A stretch of 64,000 nucleotides of DNA from Zygotorulaspora mrakii (Eukaryota > Ascomycota > Saccharomycetes > Saccharomycetales > Saccharomycetaceae): positions 451,501 through 515,500 of the forward strand of contig NC_050726.1 in the NCBI RefSeq assembly GCF_013402915.1. Reading direction: 5' to 3'. Of the stretch, positions 8,026 to 17,875 are shown in pieces; the stretch's first letter is position 1; each line of letters begins with the position of its first letter. A program made the translations under genes and the position numbers. The notes under the pieces are model-generated. The model searched no databases and was not told the origin of the DNA. It saw only the letters and a list, made by a program, of their open reading frames with translations.

Positions 8026-10257
8026 CTATGAAAAACCGAATAAACGAGATCTTGTTTTTCTACTTGAATCTGAGCCCATACTTGCCCTATCACTTTCACT
8101 TCCACTACTGTTACGTCTACTTGTTGAACGACTTCTCCCGCTTCTGAAAATTGATAGGAAACCGCCACTTTTTTTCTTTGCTGACCCATTGCTCACAACC
8201 GAGTCATTGGACTTTGTACTGTAAAGACTATTTGAACTCCGTACTTTTCTTATAGAATTGGAGTTTGTATTTTGAGTTTCACCGGATCCACTAGCAACAG
8301 TGATAGAAGTACTTTGCCTGAGAGGCGATAAATCTCTTTTAATGAATGATTCCCGCCCCGATTCGGGCTGTTTCATTTTCGATTTCCCAAGAGCCCTGTT
8401 ACCGTCCTTGGGATTGACTGTGGGGGCGAATTTTATAGCACCTTTTCTCGGTTTTGTAGAGGATATTTTACGATCTGAGGACTTCTTAGGAACATCATCA
8501 ACGTCTAGCATTGATTTCTTATGGTTTGAAACTATTTCTGTTCCACCGGTAATCACTCTTTTTAGACGATCTAGCCCTGTTTCATCCTGGCCAGAGTAAT
8601 TCTTAGAGATACGTTCAATACCCGAAGAAAAGTTTAAAGAGGATTCTATAATAAAATTCAAGCTTTTTGACTGCTTTTGCAAATGAGTGTCATGTGCAGC
8701 GTTATCAATCTCCCTCAAACTTTTGGTGAGATCCTGCCTATGCTTCTTCGAGAACAAAACTAGTCGTTCCTTCAGTGATACAATTGAGCTTCCGCCTTCC
8801 GAATCTGAGACATCTGATTCTGTATAGCTATCCAGATTACCGCTATTGGAGGTGAGTGAAATGACAGATGGTGTTTCGGAATTATCCAGCACGCTATATT
8901 GCCCTGTTGCGGAGGTCTCTTCGGGTGAAGAATCCGATGCTGACTCTGAGCCACCAATGATAATTGGCTGAAAACATTTTTCAAGTGACGTTTCAACTTC
9001 CCACATTCTTTTTACCGGCGCTACAAAAACTGGAACTGGAAATTTGGTACATAAAGTATCTGTTAGTTTATTTGATTTCCAGACGACTAAATTCTCTGTC
9101 CTTTCCCACTTTAACGTAGCTGAAACACAGATATCAGGGGAATAAACATTAACCGCATCAACCATTATCTTTTCTGTTTTACCGATAACGATTTCTACTG
9201 TCACTTTGATAGTTATGCGTTTAGGTATTATCAGTGCAATATAACTTAAAATGTTCAACAGTTTTTCGACAATTGAATCCCGTTGGTAGCCGGAGGTCCA
9301 TTCAACATAGGGGTTCATCTTTTTACTCATTTGAGCGCTTCTAGCATCTAGTGATATTGAACGAGGCATATCGTCGCTCTTGAAATTTTGTGAGCCAGTA
9401 CAAGTGGCTGAACTGCGGCGGCCACGACTTTTATCCGTGGAATACTTTGGTAAATTTGCCAGTACAACAATATGGTCAGTGTCTCTGGCGAACTCTCTAA
9501 TGGTCCAATCTAATGCGACCCAGGTATGTCGACGCCCACTGATATGGCAGAGAATCGTTCTTGGAGTATTAGGATTTCCCACCTTCTTATGCAAAATCTT
9601 TTCTTTTCGTCTCTGTACCTTTGAAACTGGTGTATAACCATCTTCACTAATGAAGGAAGTCTTCAGTGCCGGTTGTCGTGGAAACATGATGTCTGGATAC
9701 TTGAAATATTCTGTTTTATTTTCAACCCTTTCATTTATTTTATTTCTTCTTTCAACCCATAATTTCTTCCATCCTGGTTGGGCTCTATTGATAATTATTG
9801 CATCATTCAATATAGTGGGCTTACTTGGGTAGTCTACTCTTACAATTTTCCCGTTTTCAGCTATTTTAAACATTGAGCTCAACATTTGCTTCTTACTTCT
9901 GTAGGAGCTTGGTGGTGGGGACATCCCACGAGATCTGCCATCGGTCACATAGTTATTACGAAGATAGTACTCAGAATTATCAGACATATAACCACTTTCA
10001 TCATCATAATATTCTTCCATAGTGTACTCTGCTGGGAACTGAACACCTGGAAAGTCTAAGCCATCATCCTCAGCACCATCATCCATATAAGACGGGACAG
10101 TATTGAAAGAAACACAAGGTTTGAAGCTTTCATTGATCACGGCATATTGCTTATCACGAAACGATCTCTTTCCATGTTTTAAGGAAGCCAATTTAGGGTA
10201 CAACTTCAAGTGCTTGTAGGTATTTTTCAAAGTCTCATCATGATATTTTAAAGGCAT
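8026..10257 (-). CDS. JIP4: JIP4/YOR019W-type protein with a USP-like domain
   Basis: 743 residues from the ATG at 10257; the GTG-initiated extension was rejected. It corresponds to S. cerevisiae Jip4 (YDR475C) and its paralogue YOR019W, proteins of unknown function. A universal-stress-protein-like domain runs from about residue 230 (TILCHISGRRHTWVALDW) to about 420 (CTKFPVPVFVAPV). The C-terminal third is disordered, Ser/Arg-rich and highly basic (SIFRSGRSRSTSRRNSSG). It lies between PRP3 and the ARL8-like gene, as JIP4 lies near PRP3 in S. cerevisiae. No catalytic function is proposed. Confidence 0.85.
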   Translation of the reverse strand: MPLKYHDETLKNTYKHLKLYPKLASLKHGKRSFRDKQYAVINESFKPCVSFNTVPSYMDDGAEDDGLDFPGVQFPAEYTMEEYYDDESGYMSDNSEYYLRNNYVTDGRSRGMSPPPSSYRSKKQMLSSMFKIAENGKIVRVDYPSKPTILNDAIIINRAQPGWKKLWVERRNKINERVENKTEYFKYPDIMFPRQPALKTSFISEDGYTPVSKVQRRKEKILHKKVGNPNTPRTILCHISGRRHTWVALDWTIREFARDTDHIVVLANLPKYSTDKSRGRRSSATCTGSQNFKSDDMPRSISLDARSAQMSKKMNPYVEWTSGYQRDSIVEKLLNILSYIALIIPKRITIKVTVEIVIGKTEKIMVDAVNVYSPDICVSATLKWERTENLVVWKSNKLTDTLCTKFPVPVFVAPVKRMWEVETSLEKCFQPIIIGGSESASDSSPEETSATGQYSVLDNSETPSVISLTSNSGNLDSYTESDVSDSEGGSSIVSLKERLVLFSKKHRQDLTKSLREIDNAAHDTHLQKQSKSLNFIIESSLNFSSGIERISKNYSGQDETGLDRLKRVITGGTEIVSNHKKSMLDVDDVPKKSSDRKISSTKPRKGAIKFAPTVNPKDGNRALGKSKMKQPESGRESFIKRDLSPLRQSTSITVASGSGETQNTNSNSIRKVRSSNSLYSTKSNDSVVSNGSAKKKSGGFLSIFRSGRSRSTSRRNSSGSESDRASMGSDSSRKTRSRLFGFS

Positions 10258-10812
10258 GGCTGACAAATACAATGTAAAACGCTTAAATGAAATAATGAGA
10301 GTCTTTCTTGAAAACTTTTTTTGCCTTGACAGAAACACAGGTGACCTGGAATTATTTTCCAGAGATAGCCACCTAGGTTGTCTTCTTCGTGCTTGTCGTC
10401 CGAAATAAATATTTATCTGTTACAAGTTTTTTGGAACTCCCTTGAGATCGATTGTAAATATATACCGCGCTTGTACAGTACATAGTAAGAAAAAGCATAA
10501 AGAAAAGCTGATATCAGATTGAAGCTTCAAAACTGCAAACACATCTTCCAATGATTATTTTTTGCACAAGATATGTAAACGCTATTACAGAGACCAAAAC
10601 TGTCTGTTTACCTGAAGTTAATGTCTTTCTGAAATCTTCGGCGCTGCTCGTTCTTATGTTTATATCACCCCATTGGTGATAGATTCTTACAGAGGTTGAT
10701 TATGATCAGCTTACGGCTTTGATAAAATTCTTTTTTTTTGGTTCTTATGAGAAAGTTCGGTAATGCTTTTTATGGTTAATTGCGTATACGTGCTTATCGT
10801 TACATGCGTGGT
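10258..10812. other. Intergenic region between ARL8-like gene and JIP4-like gene
   Basis: 555 bp holding the JIP4-like promoter and the 3' end of the ARL8-like gene, both on the minus strand. A run of nine T lies near 10731-10739. No RNA gene or conserved frame was seen. Confidence 0.4.
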
Positions 10813-11565
10813 TCACAGTTGCGTTATCCAGCTGGTTATCTCATCAATATAGTCCCCATTCTTGCAGCTTGAAGTAAAAATGGCGATATCTGCATTCAGT
10901 GATATATGTTCTTTGTCACTTGTTGAAGAAGGTACATGCAAAATATGGTTTTTCACGTCAATGCCTATTTGTTTAGAAAGGATATCGATTCTTTTCAAAC
11001 GATATAGGTTTGAATTGTCCAACTTAAGTGTTTCGATATCATCAAAGTTGTAATTGGTCAACATAGAGTCTGGTATGTATTTGGAAAGACTGAAATTGGC
11101 TTGCGGTTTCTCGGTAGCCTCACCGTGCGCCATCGGGTCTATAGGATCTTTGATGAGATCAATCTTATTTCCTATTATCACCAGTGGTATGCGGTCTGTG
11201 TTGCTCAGCCTTATAACCTGACGTAACTTTGAGAAGGCATCCGCAAGGCAACTCAAATCACTCAGATCAATCATATATATGATGAGGTCGACTTTATCAA
11301 AGCAGCGCTCCCAAAGAGGTTGAAACCTTGTCTGTCCCGCAAGATCATAAACGTTCAACAGACTATTCCCAAGTGAGAACCTGTTTATTTGAATTCCCAA
11401 GGTTGGAATAGTATCTGCCTCGAATGACTTCCCGCCGAGCAAGTTAGTGAAAGTTGTCTTTCCAGAGTTTTGTAGGCCAATAACAGCAATACTAAGTTCC
11501 TTTGGAAAGATAAAAAAAGAAGATACTCTAAACCATATTGCACCCCACCATGCTCGCAATCCCAT
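10813..11565 (-). CDS. Arl8-like small GTPase with large insertion
   Basis: 250 residues. All GTPase boxes are present: G1 GLQNSGKT (30-37), G2 Thr in PTLG (55), G3 DLAGQ (74-78), G4 NKID (133-136), G5 SSCK near 232. An amphipathic N-terminal helix (LRAWWGAIWFRVSSFF) precedes them. WERCFDKVDLIIYMID closely follows the Arl8 pattern WERYxxxVxxIVYMID. Arl8 links lysosomes and vacuoles to effectors in other eukaryotes. Two oddities: Ala replaces the first Gly of the usual DxGGQ, and about 60 extra residues lie between G4 and G5. A Gly follows the initiator Met, but position 6 is Trp, so myristoylation is doubtful. I recall no S. cerevisiae gene between YDR475C and YDR476C. Other ARF-like families or SRP-receptor beta are less likely. 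Confidence 0.75.
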   Translation of the reverse strand: MGLRAWWGAIWFRVSSFFIFPKELSIAVIGLQNSGKTTFTNLLGGKSFEADTIPTLGIQINRFSLGNSLLNVYDLAGQTRFQPLWERCFDKVDLIIYMIDLSDLSCLADAFSKLRQVIRLSNTDRIPLVIIGNKIDLIKDPIDPMAHGEATEKPQANFSLSKYIPDSMLTNYNFDDIETLKLDNSNLYRLKRIDILSKQIGIDVKNHILHVPSSTSDKEHISLNADIAIFTSSCKNGDYIDEITSWITQL

Positions 11566-11771
11566 GAGAGTAGTCCTCCTGTTACTGCCTAAGTGTTTGC
11601 AGCAGCAGCAGGTTGAGAATATTCGTGCTAAAGGGCCAAATAATGAAATTCAATGTGATTTTGTAGCCGCTAAGAAAAATAAAGACCATCCATCATTTGC
11701 AATGAGGTTGATCATTTACACAAAACGATATAGAAAATACGAACGACATAAATAACTATTTGGCGTTGCCA

Positions 11772-12419
11772 TCACTTATCTTCCTTCATCTTGATTCGTG
11801 TTGCTAATTGCTCCAGCCTTTTCACTGGTGCGTAACCTTCCAAGATGCCAAACAAATACCATTCGATTAAAAAGTCTGTTGGCACTCTATAAAATTCAAG
11901 TCTTGGCTTCAATAGAAACAACACTTCCAGCGCATGCGTGATATAGGCGAGTAGAGTAACACCCAACAGCGTTACATCGCTATCCAGGAACTGCTTCAAT
12001 GCAAGCGGTATTGGCAACCAATACAAAACTGAGCGGAAATAGTAGCATACCAACGGTAACTGAGCGAGTACCAAGATAATCAGCTCAAGTACAGTGCTTG
12101 GGTAAGACATGTCATTAACTTGAATGGTCGACAGATTGCGTTTTTTTGCGGCTTCGTTAGCCATACTTACCAGCCTCTCCCTAGCTTCTGACCAATCATT
12201 CAAAGGAGGCTGAAACAAAATAGTCTTCTCAATGTCATATTCCACAGCACCATGCTGAAACTGCAAAGTCATATACTCCAATTCGATGTTAAACAGCCGA
12301 ACATTGCTAATTTGATCCGTGATTGGCACTCCACCATATACATATAGATAGTCTACGAGTGCCAGCTTGTGGTCCTTATTCATATGGGTAAGAATTCTCC
12401 CCACTGCTGCATCACCCAT
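11772..12419 (-). CDS. YDR476C-type ER membrane protein (DUF2470)
   Basis: 215 residues from the ATG at 12419; the frame's TTG at 12428 was rejected. The N-terminal ~90 residues (AAVGRILTHMNKDHKLALVDYL) form a DUF2470 domain, the split-barrel type seen at the end of haem-utilisation proteins. Two to three hydrophobic segments follow (about 107-128, 130-145 and 150-170). S. cerevisiae YDR476C has the same layout and an ER location but no assigned function. The position between the JIP4-like gene and SNF1 supports orthology. Confidence 0.85.
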   Translation of the reverse strand: MGDAAVGRILTHMNKDHKLALVDYLYVYGGVPITDQISNVRLFNIELEYMTLQFQHGAVEYDIEKTILFQPPLNDWSEARERLVSMANEAAKKRNLSTIQVNDMSYPSTVLELIILVLAQLPLVCYYFRSVLYWLPIPLALKQFLDSDVTLLGVTLLAYITHALEVLFLLKPRLEFYRVPTDFLIEWYLFGILEGYAPVKRLEQLATRIKMKEDK

Positions 12420-13407
12420 TGTAAACAAACGGTCTCACCTGCGCTGGTTGGCTTGTGGCTACTACATCCCACCATGTGCCATCATATAACATCATTCTCC
12501 GGGGCTTGATTGTTGGCTTCTCATCGCCAACCGTCAGGCCGTTTCCGGTGACAGTGGTCTGTGTGGCCTTTAATGGCTAGTAAATGCGCTGCCTCGGATC
12601 CTTTCTGGGGTTTAGACTGAGCTTCTCCATATATATGTCTGCTGGTTGTTCCTGAGGCACAGCTAGACTTCACTGACACCTGGTAGGCATCAGAGCTCCA
12701 GGAGATTTTGGCAGGAACTTCCCGTGAACACCTCACATCGGAAAACAGCTTCTCCTGGCAGACCCAACAGGCCCTGGCTATAAGAGATCAACACACAGGA
12801 CCCAAACCTGCCGCAACTCCTTTTGGCTTCGTTATCCACTGTTCTGATGGAATTCATCATACTGTTCACACGTATTACCCGTACTTTATGCGTAAGCGTG
12901 GGGAGGAAAGTTCTCCGCGAAGGCGGCTAATCGTTCCTTGCTACTAATTGTCACAATTCAGAAGACAAAAGAGCCAATCGCAAGTGTTAGCTGTATTGAA
13001 AGGCTCTTAGCACTGATTCTGGGATAGCCACAGGACGGTTTGTTAAGCAAGAGTTGCTAGATATTCTGTTTCAAGCTTTTTTATTTAATTACGATATCAC
13101 CCAATACCAGCTCTAGTAGCGATAACCCGTACAAACTGATAAATACAAAGTTGGAGGTTTATCTAGGACTTAAATATCCCCCCCATAGAGATTTACATGT
13201 TAGAAAGATTGTCGAGTGCACAGCTTATTTAGTATCGCACAGCATATATTCTGAGGAGACTATAATTAATCGAAGCTGTCTCTGTTGAGCAACGATAGTT
13301 TGGAAAAATACAGTAGCGTAACGAGCACAGGCTATTTGCTGGAAGTAGTGATTTTCTGTTACGGTGAAAAGTTGAGAAAAGGTCTTTGAACAGAATTGGG
13401 CAAAGCA
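12420..13407. other. Divergent intergenic region, YDR476C / SNF1
   Basis: Nearly 1 kb between two divergent genes, long for this window. It should hold the SNF1 promoter and a long leader. A run of eight C starts near 13178. No tRNA, snoRNA boxes or conserved frame was found; the open frames at 12521-12947 have no recognisable features. Confidence 0.4.
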
Positions 13408-15243
13408 ATGAGCGGCTCGAATAGCGCGGAGTCGCATAGGCACCACCATCACCATCATCACCACCACAGTAGTGGACACAGTCATGGTCAGAGATCGAGC
13501 TTGACCGATGGCTCAAGGATTGGTAATTACCAAATCGTGAAAACGTTGGGAGAAGGGTCTTTCGGTAAAGTCAAATTAGCATATCATGTCACGACGGGCC
13601 AAAAAGTGGCATTGAAGATTATCAACAAGAAAGTTCTTGCCAAGAGTGACATGCAAGGTCGAATTGAAAGAGAAATCTCATATCTAAGGTTATTGAGGCA
13701 CCCGCATATTATTAAGCTGTATGGCGTCATCAAGTCGAAGGATGAGATTATAATGGTGATTGAATACGCTGGAAATGAGTTGTTTGATTACATTGTGCAG
13801 AGGGATAAGATGAGTGAAAAAGAAGCTCGTAGGTTCTTTCAGCAGATAATCAGTGCGGTCGAATACTGCCATCGGCATAAGATTGTGCATCGGGATTTGA
13901 AACCGGAAAATTTACTATTGGATGAACATCTGAATGTCAAAATAGCGGATTTTGGACTGTCAAATATTATGACAGACGGTAATTTTTTAAAGACTTCTTG
14001 TGGTTCACCAAATTACGCAGCCCCTGAAGTCATAAGTGGGAAACTATATGCTGGTCCTGAAGTGGATGTTTGGTCATCCGGTGTTATCTTATATGTAATG
14101 CTTTGTCGCCGATTGCCATTTGATGATGAAAGTATCCCAGTTCTTTTTAAAAACATCAGTAATGGTGTTTACACATTACCAAAATTTTTATCAAGTGGAG
14201 CTGCAAATTTGATCAAAAAAATGCTTATCGTTAATCCATTGAATAGAATTAGCATCCATGGTATCATGGAAGATGAATGGTTTAAAGTAGATCTTCCTGA
14301 CTATTTACTACCACCAGATTTTAAGAAAAGTATTGACCAAGAACAAGACCAAGTTGCAACAACTCATGCTTTGAAGAAAGAAGAGATCGACGATGATTTA
14401 GTCAATGCACTATCGAAAACTATGGGTTACGAAAGGGATGAAATCTACGAGGCGCTAGAGTCAAGTAAGGATAATTCTACTCTTAATGAAATTAGAGATG
14501 CGTATCTTTTGATAAAAGAAAATAAATCTCTAATAAAAGATTTGAAAAGTGACAAAAATGCATGTGATGAATTGGACACCTTCTTAGCCCAATCACCACC
14601 GACTTTTCAGCAAAAATTGAATGGAGATGATACTTCAAGTGCGCATGATAATCATCAATCTAAAAAGGTCAATAGTAGTAATTTCCAAAGAACCTATCAT
14701 CAATTGTCATTTAATGATCAAACAAAGGAAGAAGACTCTACAATTTCATTGTTACCTACATCATTACCACAAATTCATAGAGCTAATATGTTAGCCAAAG
14801 GTTTACCGGCTGCATCAAAAATATCAGCGTTAGGTAATAAAAAGTCCAAAACAAGATGGCATTTTGGTATACGGTCTCGCTCATATCCGTTAGACGTTAT
14901 GGGAGAGATTTATATTGCTCTGAAAAATCTTGGTGCTGAGTGGGCAAAGCCTTCAGAAGAAGATCTGTGGACCATCAGAGTCAGATGGAAATACGATGTT
15001 GCACAAAATAGAAACAATGAAAAGATCCCAGACTTGATGAAAATGGTTATACAATTGTTTCAAATTGAGACAAATAACTATCTGGTAGATTTCAAATTTG
15101 ACGGTTGGGAAAGTAGTTACGGCGATGTTTCAACGAATTCAAATGTCTCAGAAGATGAAATGAGTACATTTTCGGCCTATCCATTCCTTCATCTAACAAC
15201 AAGATTGATCATGGAACTAGCTGTCAATAGTCAAGGAACTTGA
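13408..15243 (+). CDS. SNF1: SNF1/AMPK catalytic subunit
   Basis: 611 residues from the ATG at 13408; a TTG start 12 bp upstream was rejected. A histidine run (nine His at 12-20) opens the protein, as in S. cerevisiae Snf1. The kinase domain spans about 33-285: glycine loop GEGSFGKV, Lys70 in ALKII, HRDLKPEN, DFGLSN, and the activation-loop Thr196 in KTSCGSPNYAAPE, which upstream kinases phosphorylate. A UBA-like autoinhibitory region follows (near 327-365) and a C-terminal domain binds the beta and gamma subunits. It releases glucose repression when glucose falls, acting in cytoplasm and nucleus. S. cerevisiae Snf1 is 633 residues. Confidence 0.97.
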   Translation: MSGSNSAESHRHHHHHHHHHSSGHSHGQRSSLTDGSRIGNYQIVKTLGEGSFGKVKLAYHVTTGQKVALKIINKKVLAKSDMQGRIEREISYLRLLRHPHIIKLYGVIKSKDEIIMVIEYAGNELFDYIVQRDKMSEKEARRFFQQIISAVEYCHRHKIVHRDLKPENLLLDEHLNVKIADFGLSNIMTDGNFLKTSCGSPNYAAPEVISGKLYAGPEVDVWSSGVILYVMLCRRLPFDDESIPVLFKNISNGVYTLPKFLSSGAANLIKKMLIVNPLNRISIHGIMEDEWFKVDLPDYLLPPDFKKSIDQEQDQVATTHALKKEEIDDDLVNALSKTMGYERDEIYEALESSKDNSTLNEIRDAYLLIKENKSLIKDLKSDKNACDELDTFLAQSPPTFQQKLNGDDTSSAHDNHQSKKVNSSNFQRTYHQLSFNDQTKEEDSTISLLPTSLPQIHRANMLAKGLPAASKISALGNKKSKTRWHFGIRSRSYPLDVMGEIYIALKNLGAEWAKPSEEDLWTIRVRWKYDVAQNRNNEKIPDLMKMVIQLFQIETNNYLVDFKFDGWESSYGDVSTNSNVSEDEMSTFSAYPFLHLTTRLIMELAVNSQGT

Positions 15244-15611
15244 AACATGGGCATGACAACAGTCTTGTTTATTCTATGTATAGTTTACCTCCCTGTTTTA
15301 AGTAATCGAACGCGTATCCATGAACCAAACCAAACCAACTCTTCATTTGTTCAACCTTCTTTAAGATTTATAACTATCATGTTAAAGTTGTTTCCTGTGA
15401 GTCGGGTAAAATTTGAAGTATTTCCTCTTTTGGTAAAACGTCAATAATAAGCAAATTATTTGAGGTTAAATGTTTGGAATGGACAAAACACAAGTTAATT
15501 CTGCGAACATTCATGATAGTGGTCTTCTGAGTGCTAGTTACATTAAATAGAAAACAAGCTCCAAGTTGTGCCTTGTGGCGATTGAGGTGATTTGGCGTTA
15601 TAAAGGAAAAA
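15244..15611. other. Intergenic region, SNF1 / HST3
   Basis: 368 bp between two plus-strand genes. A single ACGCGT (MCB-type box) is at 15310-15315, about 300 bp before the HST3 start. Nothing else was recognised. Confidence 0.4.
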
Positions 15612-17045
15612 ATGCCAATGCTCATGTTAAGTCAAGAAATAGAGCAACACGCTTCTGAGGAGGAAAAAGATTGTTGTTCAAGCGATAATAGTGGCACTGC
15701 ATGCGAATCAACACCCAGCCCTAAAGCTAGTAGGGCATCGTCATTATATACATCATTTCAAAGAGTAGAGCTCAAAACGTCACGTCTGACGCCGATAGTC
15801 GATTTCGAGAAGGATCATGAAGTTTTGCAACTAATAAACCGAACTCTAAACAGATCTAGAAGGATGATAGTATTGACTGGGGCAGGCATATCATGTAATG
15901 CAGGCATTCCAGATTTTAGATCTTCAACAGGGCTTTACGATTTGGTGAAAAAACAATTTCCCGAACTTTCAATAAGATCTGGCCAAGAGATGTTCGATAT
16001 TTCTTTGTTTAGAGATGAACAAAAGATATCTGTATTTGCTGCATTTATGGAAAAACTTTATTCCAGTGTTAAGTTAGCACAGCCCACAAAGACGCATAGA
16101 TTCATAGCACATCTGAAAGACAGGAGCAAACTCTTGCGGTGCTATACACAAAACATTGATGGTTTAGAAGAAATCCTAGGATTAGCGATGTCTAATAATC
16201 GAACAGAACCTAACGAAAGTTTGAACTCGCATTGGAAGAATTGTGATGTTATACAATTACATGGAGATCTAAACACATTAGCATGCACAAGTTGCTTCCA
16301 TGTATTTTCCTGGAATAGATTTTGGTCTCGCTCACTTAGAAGAGGTGAATTACCAACTTGCCCATCGTGTGAGGAAAAAAATCAAAGAAGATCAAGAGAA
16401 GGCAAAAGGAATATTCAGTGTGCGGGATTTTTGAGACCTAACATTGTTTTATATGGTGAAAATCATCCTTCCTGCGAATCTATTGCTCAGGGTTTGAATT
16501 TCGATATACTTAGGGGTAGACCAGATTTTTTCATTATTATGGGCACAAGCTTAAAAGTGGATGGTGTAAGAAGGCTAGTAAAACAGATAAGTAAACAGGT
16601 CCATGAACGCGGTGGTATTGTACTTCTAGTCAACAAAACAACAATAGGAGAATCTTCATGGCATGGCATAATAGATTACCAACTGATGTGTGATTGCGAT
16701 ACTTGGGTATCATATCTCGAAAGTCAGATACCAGATTTTTTCAAGACACAAGAACAAGTAGAGAAACTAAGGCAGCTAAAGAGAGAAGCCAGTGATCTTA
16801 GAAAAAAAAGACTTGAGGAACAAAGGAATAGCGATAAAAACAATAATGCATTAAAAACTCCCCCACAAACACCAATCAAAGTTGAGGATGCTAAATCTGA
16901 AAAAATTGGGAAGCTCGATAGTGCTATGAACAAGGTGAAAAGAAAACTTATGACTTCCGACTCTCGATATGATGGTAAATCACCCTATAAAAGAACAGTC
17001 ACAATGGCACTAAAGAAAGAGCAAAAAATAGCTGAAAATAGCTGA
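15612..17045 (+). CDS. HST3: Sirtuin histone deacetylase, Hst3/Hst4 type
   Basis: 477 residues. The sirtuin core spans about 70-390: NAD-binding GAGISCNAGIPDFRSSTGLY, QNIDGLE, the catalytic His in VIQLHGDL, and two cysteine pairs (CTSC and CPSC) flanking the zinc site. A FLRPNIVLYGENHP loop and GTSLKVDGVRRL follow. Hst3 and Hst4 deacetylate histone H3 Lys56 after S phase. The C-terminal tail is charged and may contain a degradation signal, as in S. cerevisiae Hst3. Its position next to BUB3 fits HST3 (YOR025W-YOR026W). A non-duplicated genome probably has one gene for both paralogues. A 10-bp repeat overlaps the stop codon. Confidence 0.9.
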   Translation: MPMLMLSQEIEQHASEEEKDCCSSDNSGTACESTPSPKASRASSLYTSFQRVELKTSRLTPIVDFEKDHEVLQLINRTLNRSRRMIVLTGAGISCNAGIPDFRSSTGLYDLVKKQFPELSIRSGQEMFDISLFRDEQKISVFAAFMEKLYSSVKLAQPTKTHRFIAHLKDRSKLLRCYTQNIDGLEEILGLAMSNNRTEPNESLNSHWKNCDVIQLHGDLNTLACTSCFHVFSWNRFWSRSLRRGELPTCPSCEEKNQRRSREGKRNIQCAGFLRPNIVLYGENHPSCESIAQGLNFDILRGRPDFFIIMGTSLKVDGVRRLVKQISKQVHERGGIVLLVNKTTIGESSWHGIIDYQLMCDCDTWVSYLESQIPDFFKTQEQVEKLRQLKREASDLRKKRLEEQRNSDKNNNALKTPPQTPIKVEDAKSEKIGKLDSAMNKVKRKLMTSDSRYDGKSPYKRTVTMALKKEQKIAENS

Positions 17046-17053
17046 AAATAGCT
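17031..17053 (+). repeat. 10-bp tandem repeat across the HST3 stop codon
   Basis: gctgaaaata occurs twice in a row, followed by a third gct. The HST3 stop (TGA, 17043-17045) lies in the second copy. Confidence 0.8.
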
Positions 17054-17197
17054 AAGTTATATTCCCCTCTTACATACTACATATAAGTTTGTCTATTTGG
17101 CCCCCGACTTTTAAATTGCATCTAATTTTTTTTTTTATTTAGCCCACCTTGTGTATGTGAAAAGTTGTTGAAATTCCTTGAGTCTATAATTGTGGAC

Positions 17198-17296
17198 ATG
17201 TCAGAAACGCAAACAACAGTCGTAGAAAACCTCAAAGCTAAACGAATAACCGTATGCCACTACTCCACTGATGTCCTCGAAACGTCAAAAATCTGA
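17198..17296 (+). promoter_or_regulatory. 32-codon upstream ORF overlapping the SNM1 start
   Basis: An ATG at 17198 opens a frame (MSETQTTVVENLKAKR...) that ends 26 nt inside SNM1, in another frame. If the transcript starts upstream it would lower SNM1 translation. If transcription starts after 17200 it is irrelevant. Confidence 0.35.
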
Positions 17297-17855
17297 AAAG
17301 TTCAGAGATAGCCATTTGAAGCAAAAATACAATCTTATCCATTTGTTACCATCGTTAGAGGCACCTGCATTATCTGCCCTGTACCTAAAAAGTTTTTTAA
17401 ATGCTACCAAGAAGTATGAATTATGTTTACCATCAAGTATAGTTGATTCTGATGCCAAATTTTGTGGCAAATGTGGTTGCGTAAGAATCTCAAATTTCAA
17501 TACAAAGATGTGGATTGACGAAGATACAGCTGACAAGACAGGTTCAAATCAAAGAACTCTTATATACTTGTGTCTGAACTGTGGAAGAAAAGCCAAGTTT
17601 CCATTAATTTGTGAACCTCAAGAAGATGAAGTTAATCAACAGGAAAACTCTAATAATGCAGGTTTTGTAGCTAATTGGCCCAAGTCAGTAGAGAAAAAAG
17701 ATGTGAACAAAGTCTTGAAGAAAAATACAGCGAAGGAACGTGCTAAGAAGAGGAAATCGAGTACATTGTCAAGCATGCTTGCTGAGAAAAGTGAGAGTCA
17801 GAAGAAAAAAACGTTATCTTCGTTAAACTTGGAATCTTTTATGGAACATGACTAA
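17271..17855 (+). CDS. SNM1: RNase MRP protein subunit Snm1
   Basis: 194 residues. The N-terminus (LKQKYNLIHLLPSL) and C-terminus (SSLNLESFM) match S. cerevisiae Snm1 (198 residues) end to end, which fixes the start at 17271. Two cysteine pairs (CGKCGC near 64-69 and CLNCGRK near 101-107) form the zinc-binding RNA domain, related to Rpr2/Snm1. A lysine-rich tail follows. Snm1 is the subunit specific to RNase MRP, which processes rRNA precursors in the nucleolus. It converges on PEX29 with 20 bp between stop codons. Confidence 0.92.
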   Translation: MSSKRQKSEKFRDSHLKQKYNLIHLLPSLEAPALSALYLKSFLNATKKYELCLPSSIVDSDAKFCGKCGCVRISNFNTKMWIDEDTADKTGSNQRTLIYLCLNCGRKAKFPLICEPQEDEVNQQENSNNAGFVANWPKSVEKKDVNKVLKKNTAKERAKKRKSSTLSSMLAEKSESQKKKTLSSLNLESFMEHD

Positions 17856-17875
17856 AATAACTAGTACCTACGCTA

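Noticed and set aside
12521..12947. Open frames on both strands in the SNF1 promoter
   Set aside because: Short, overlapping and without family features.
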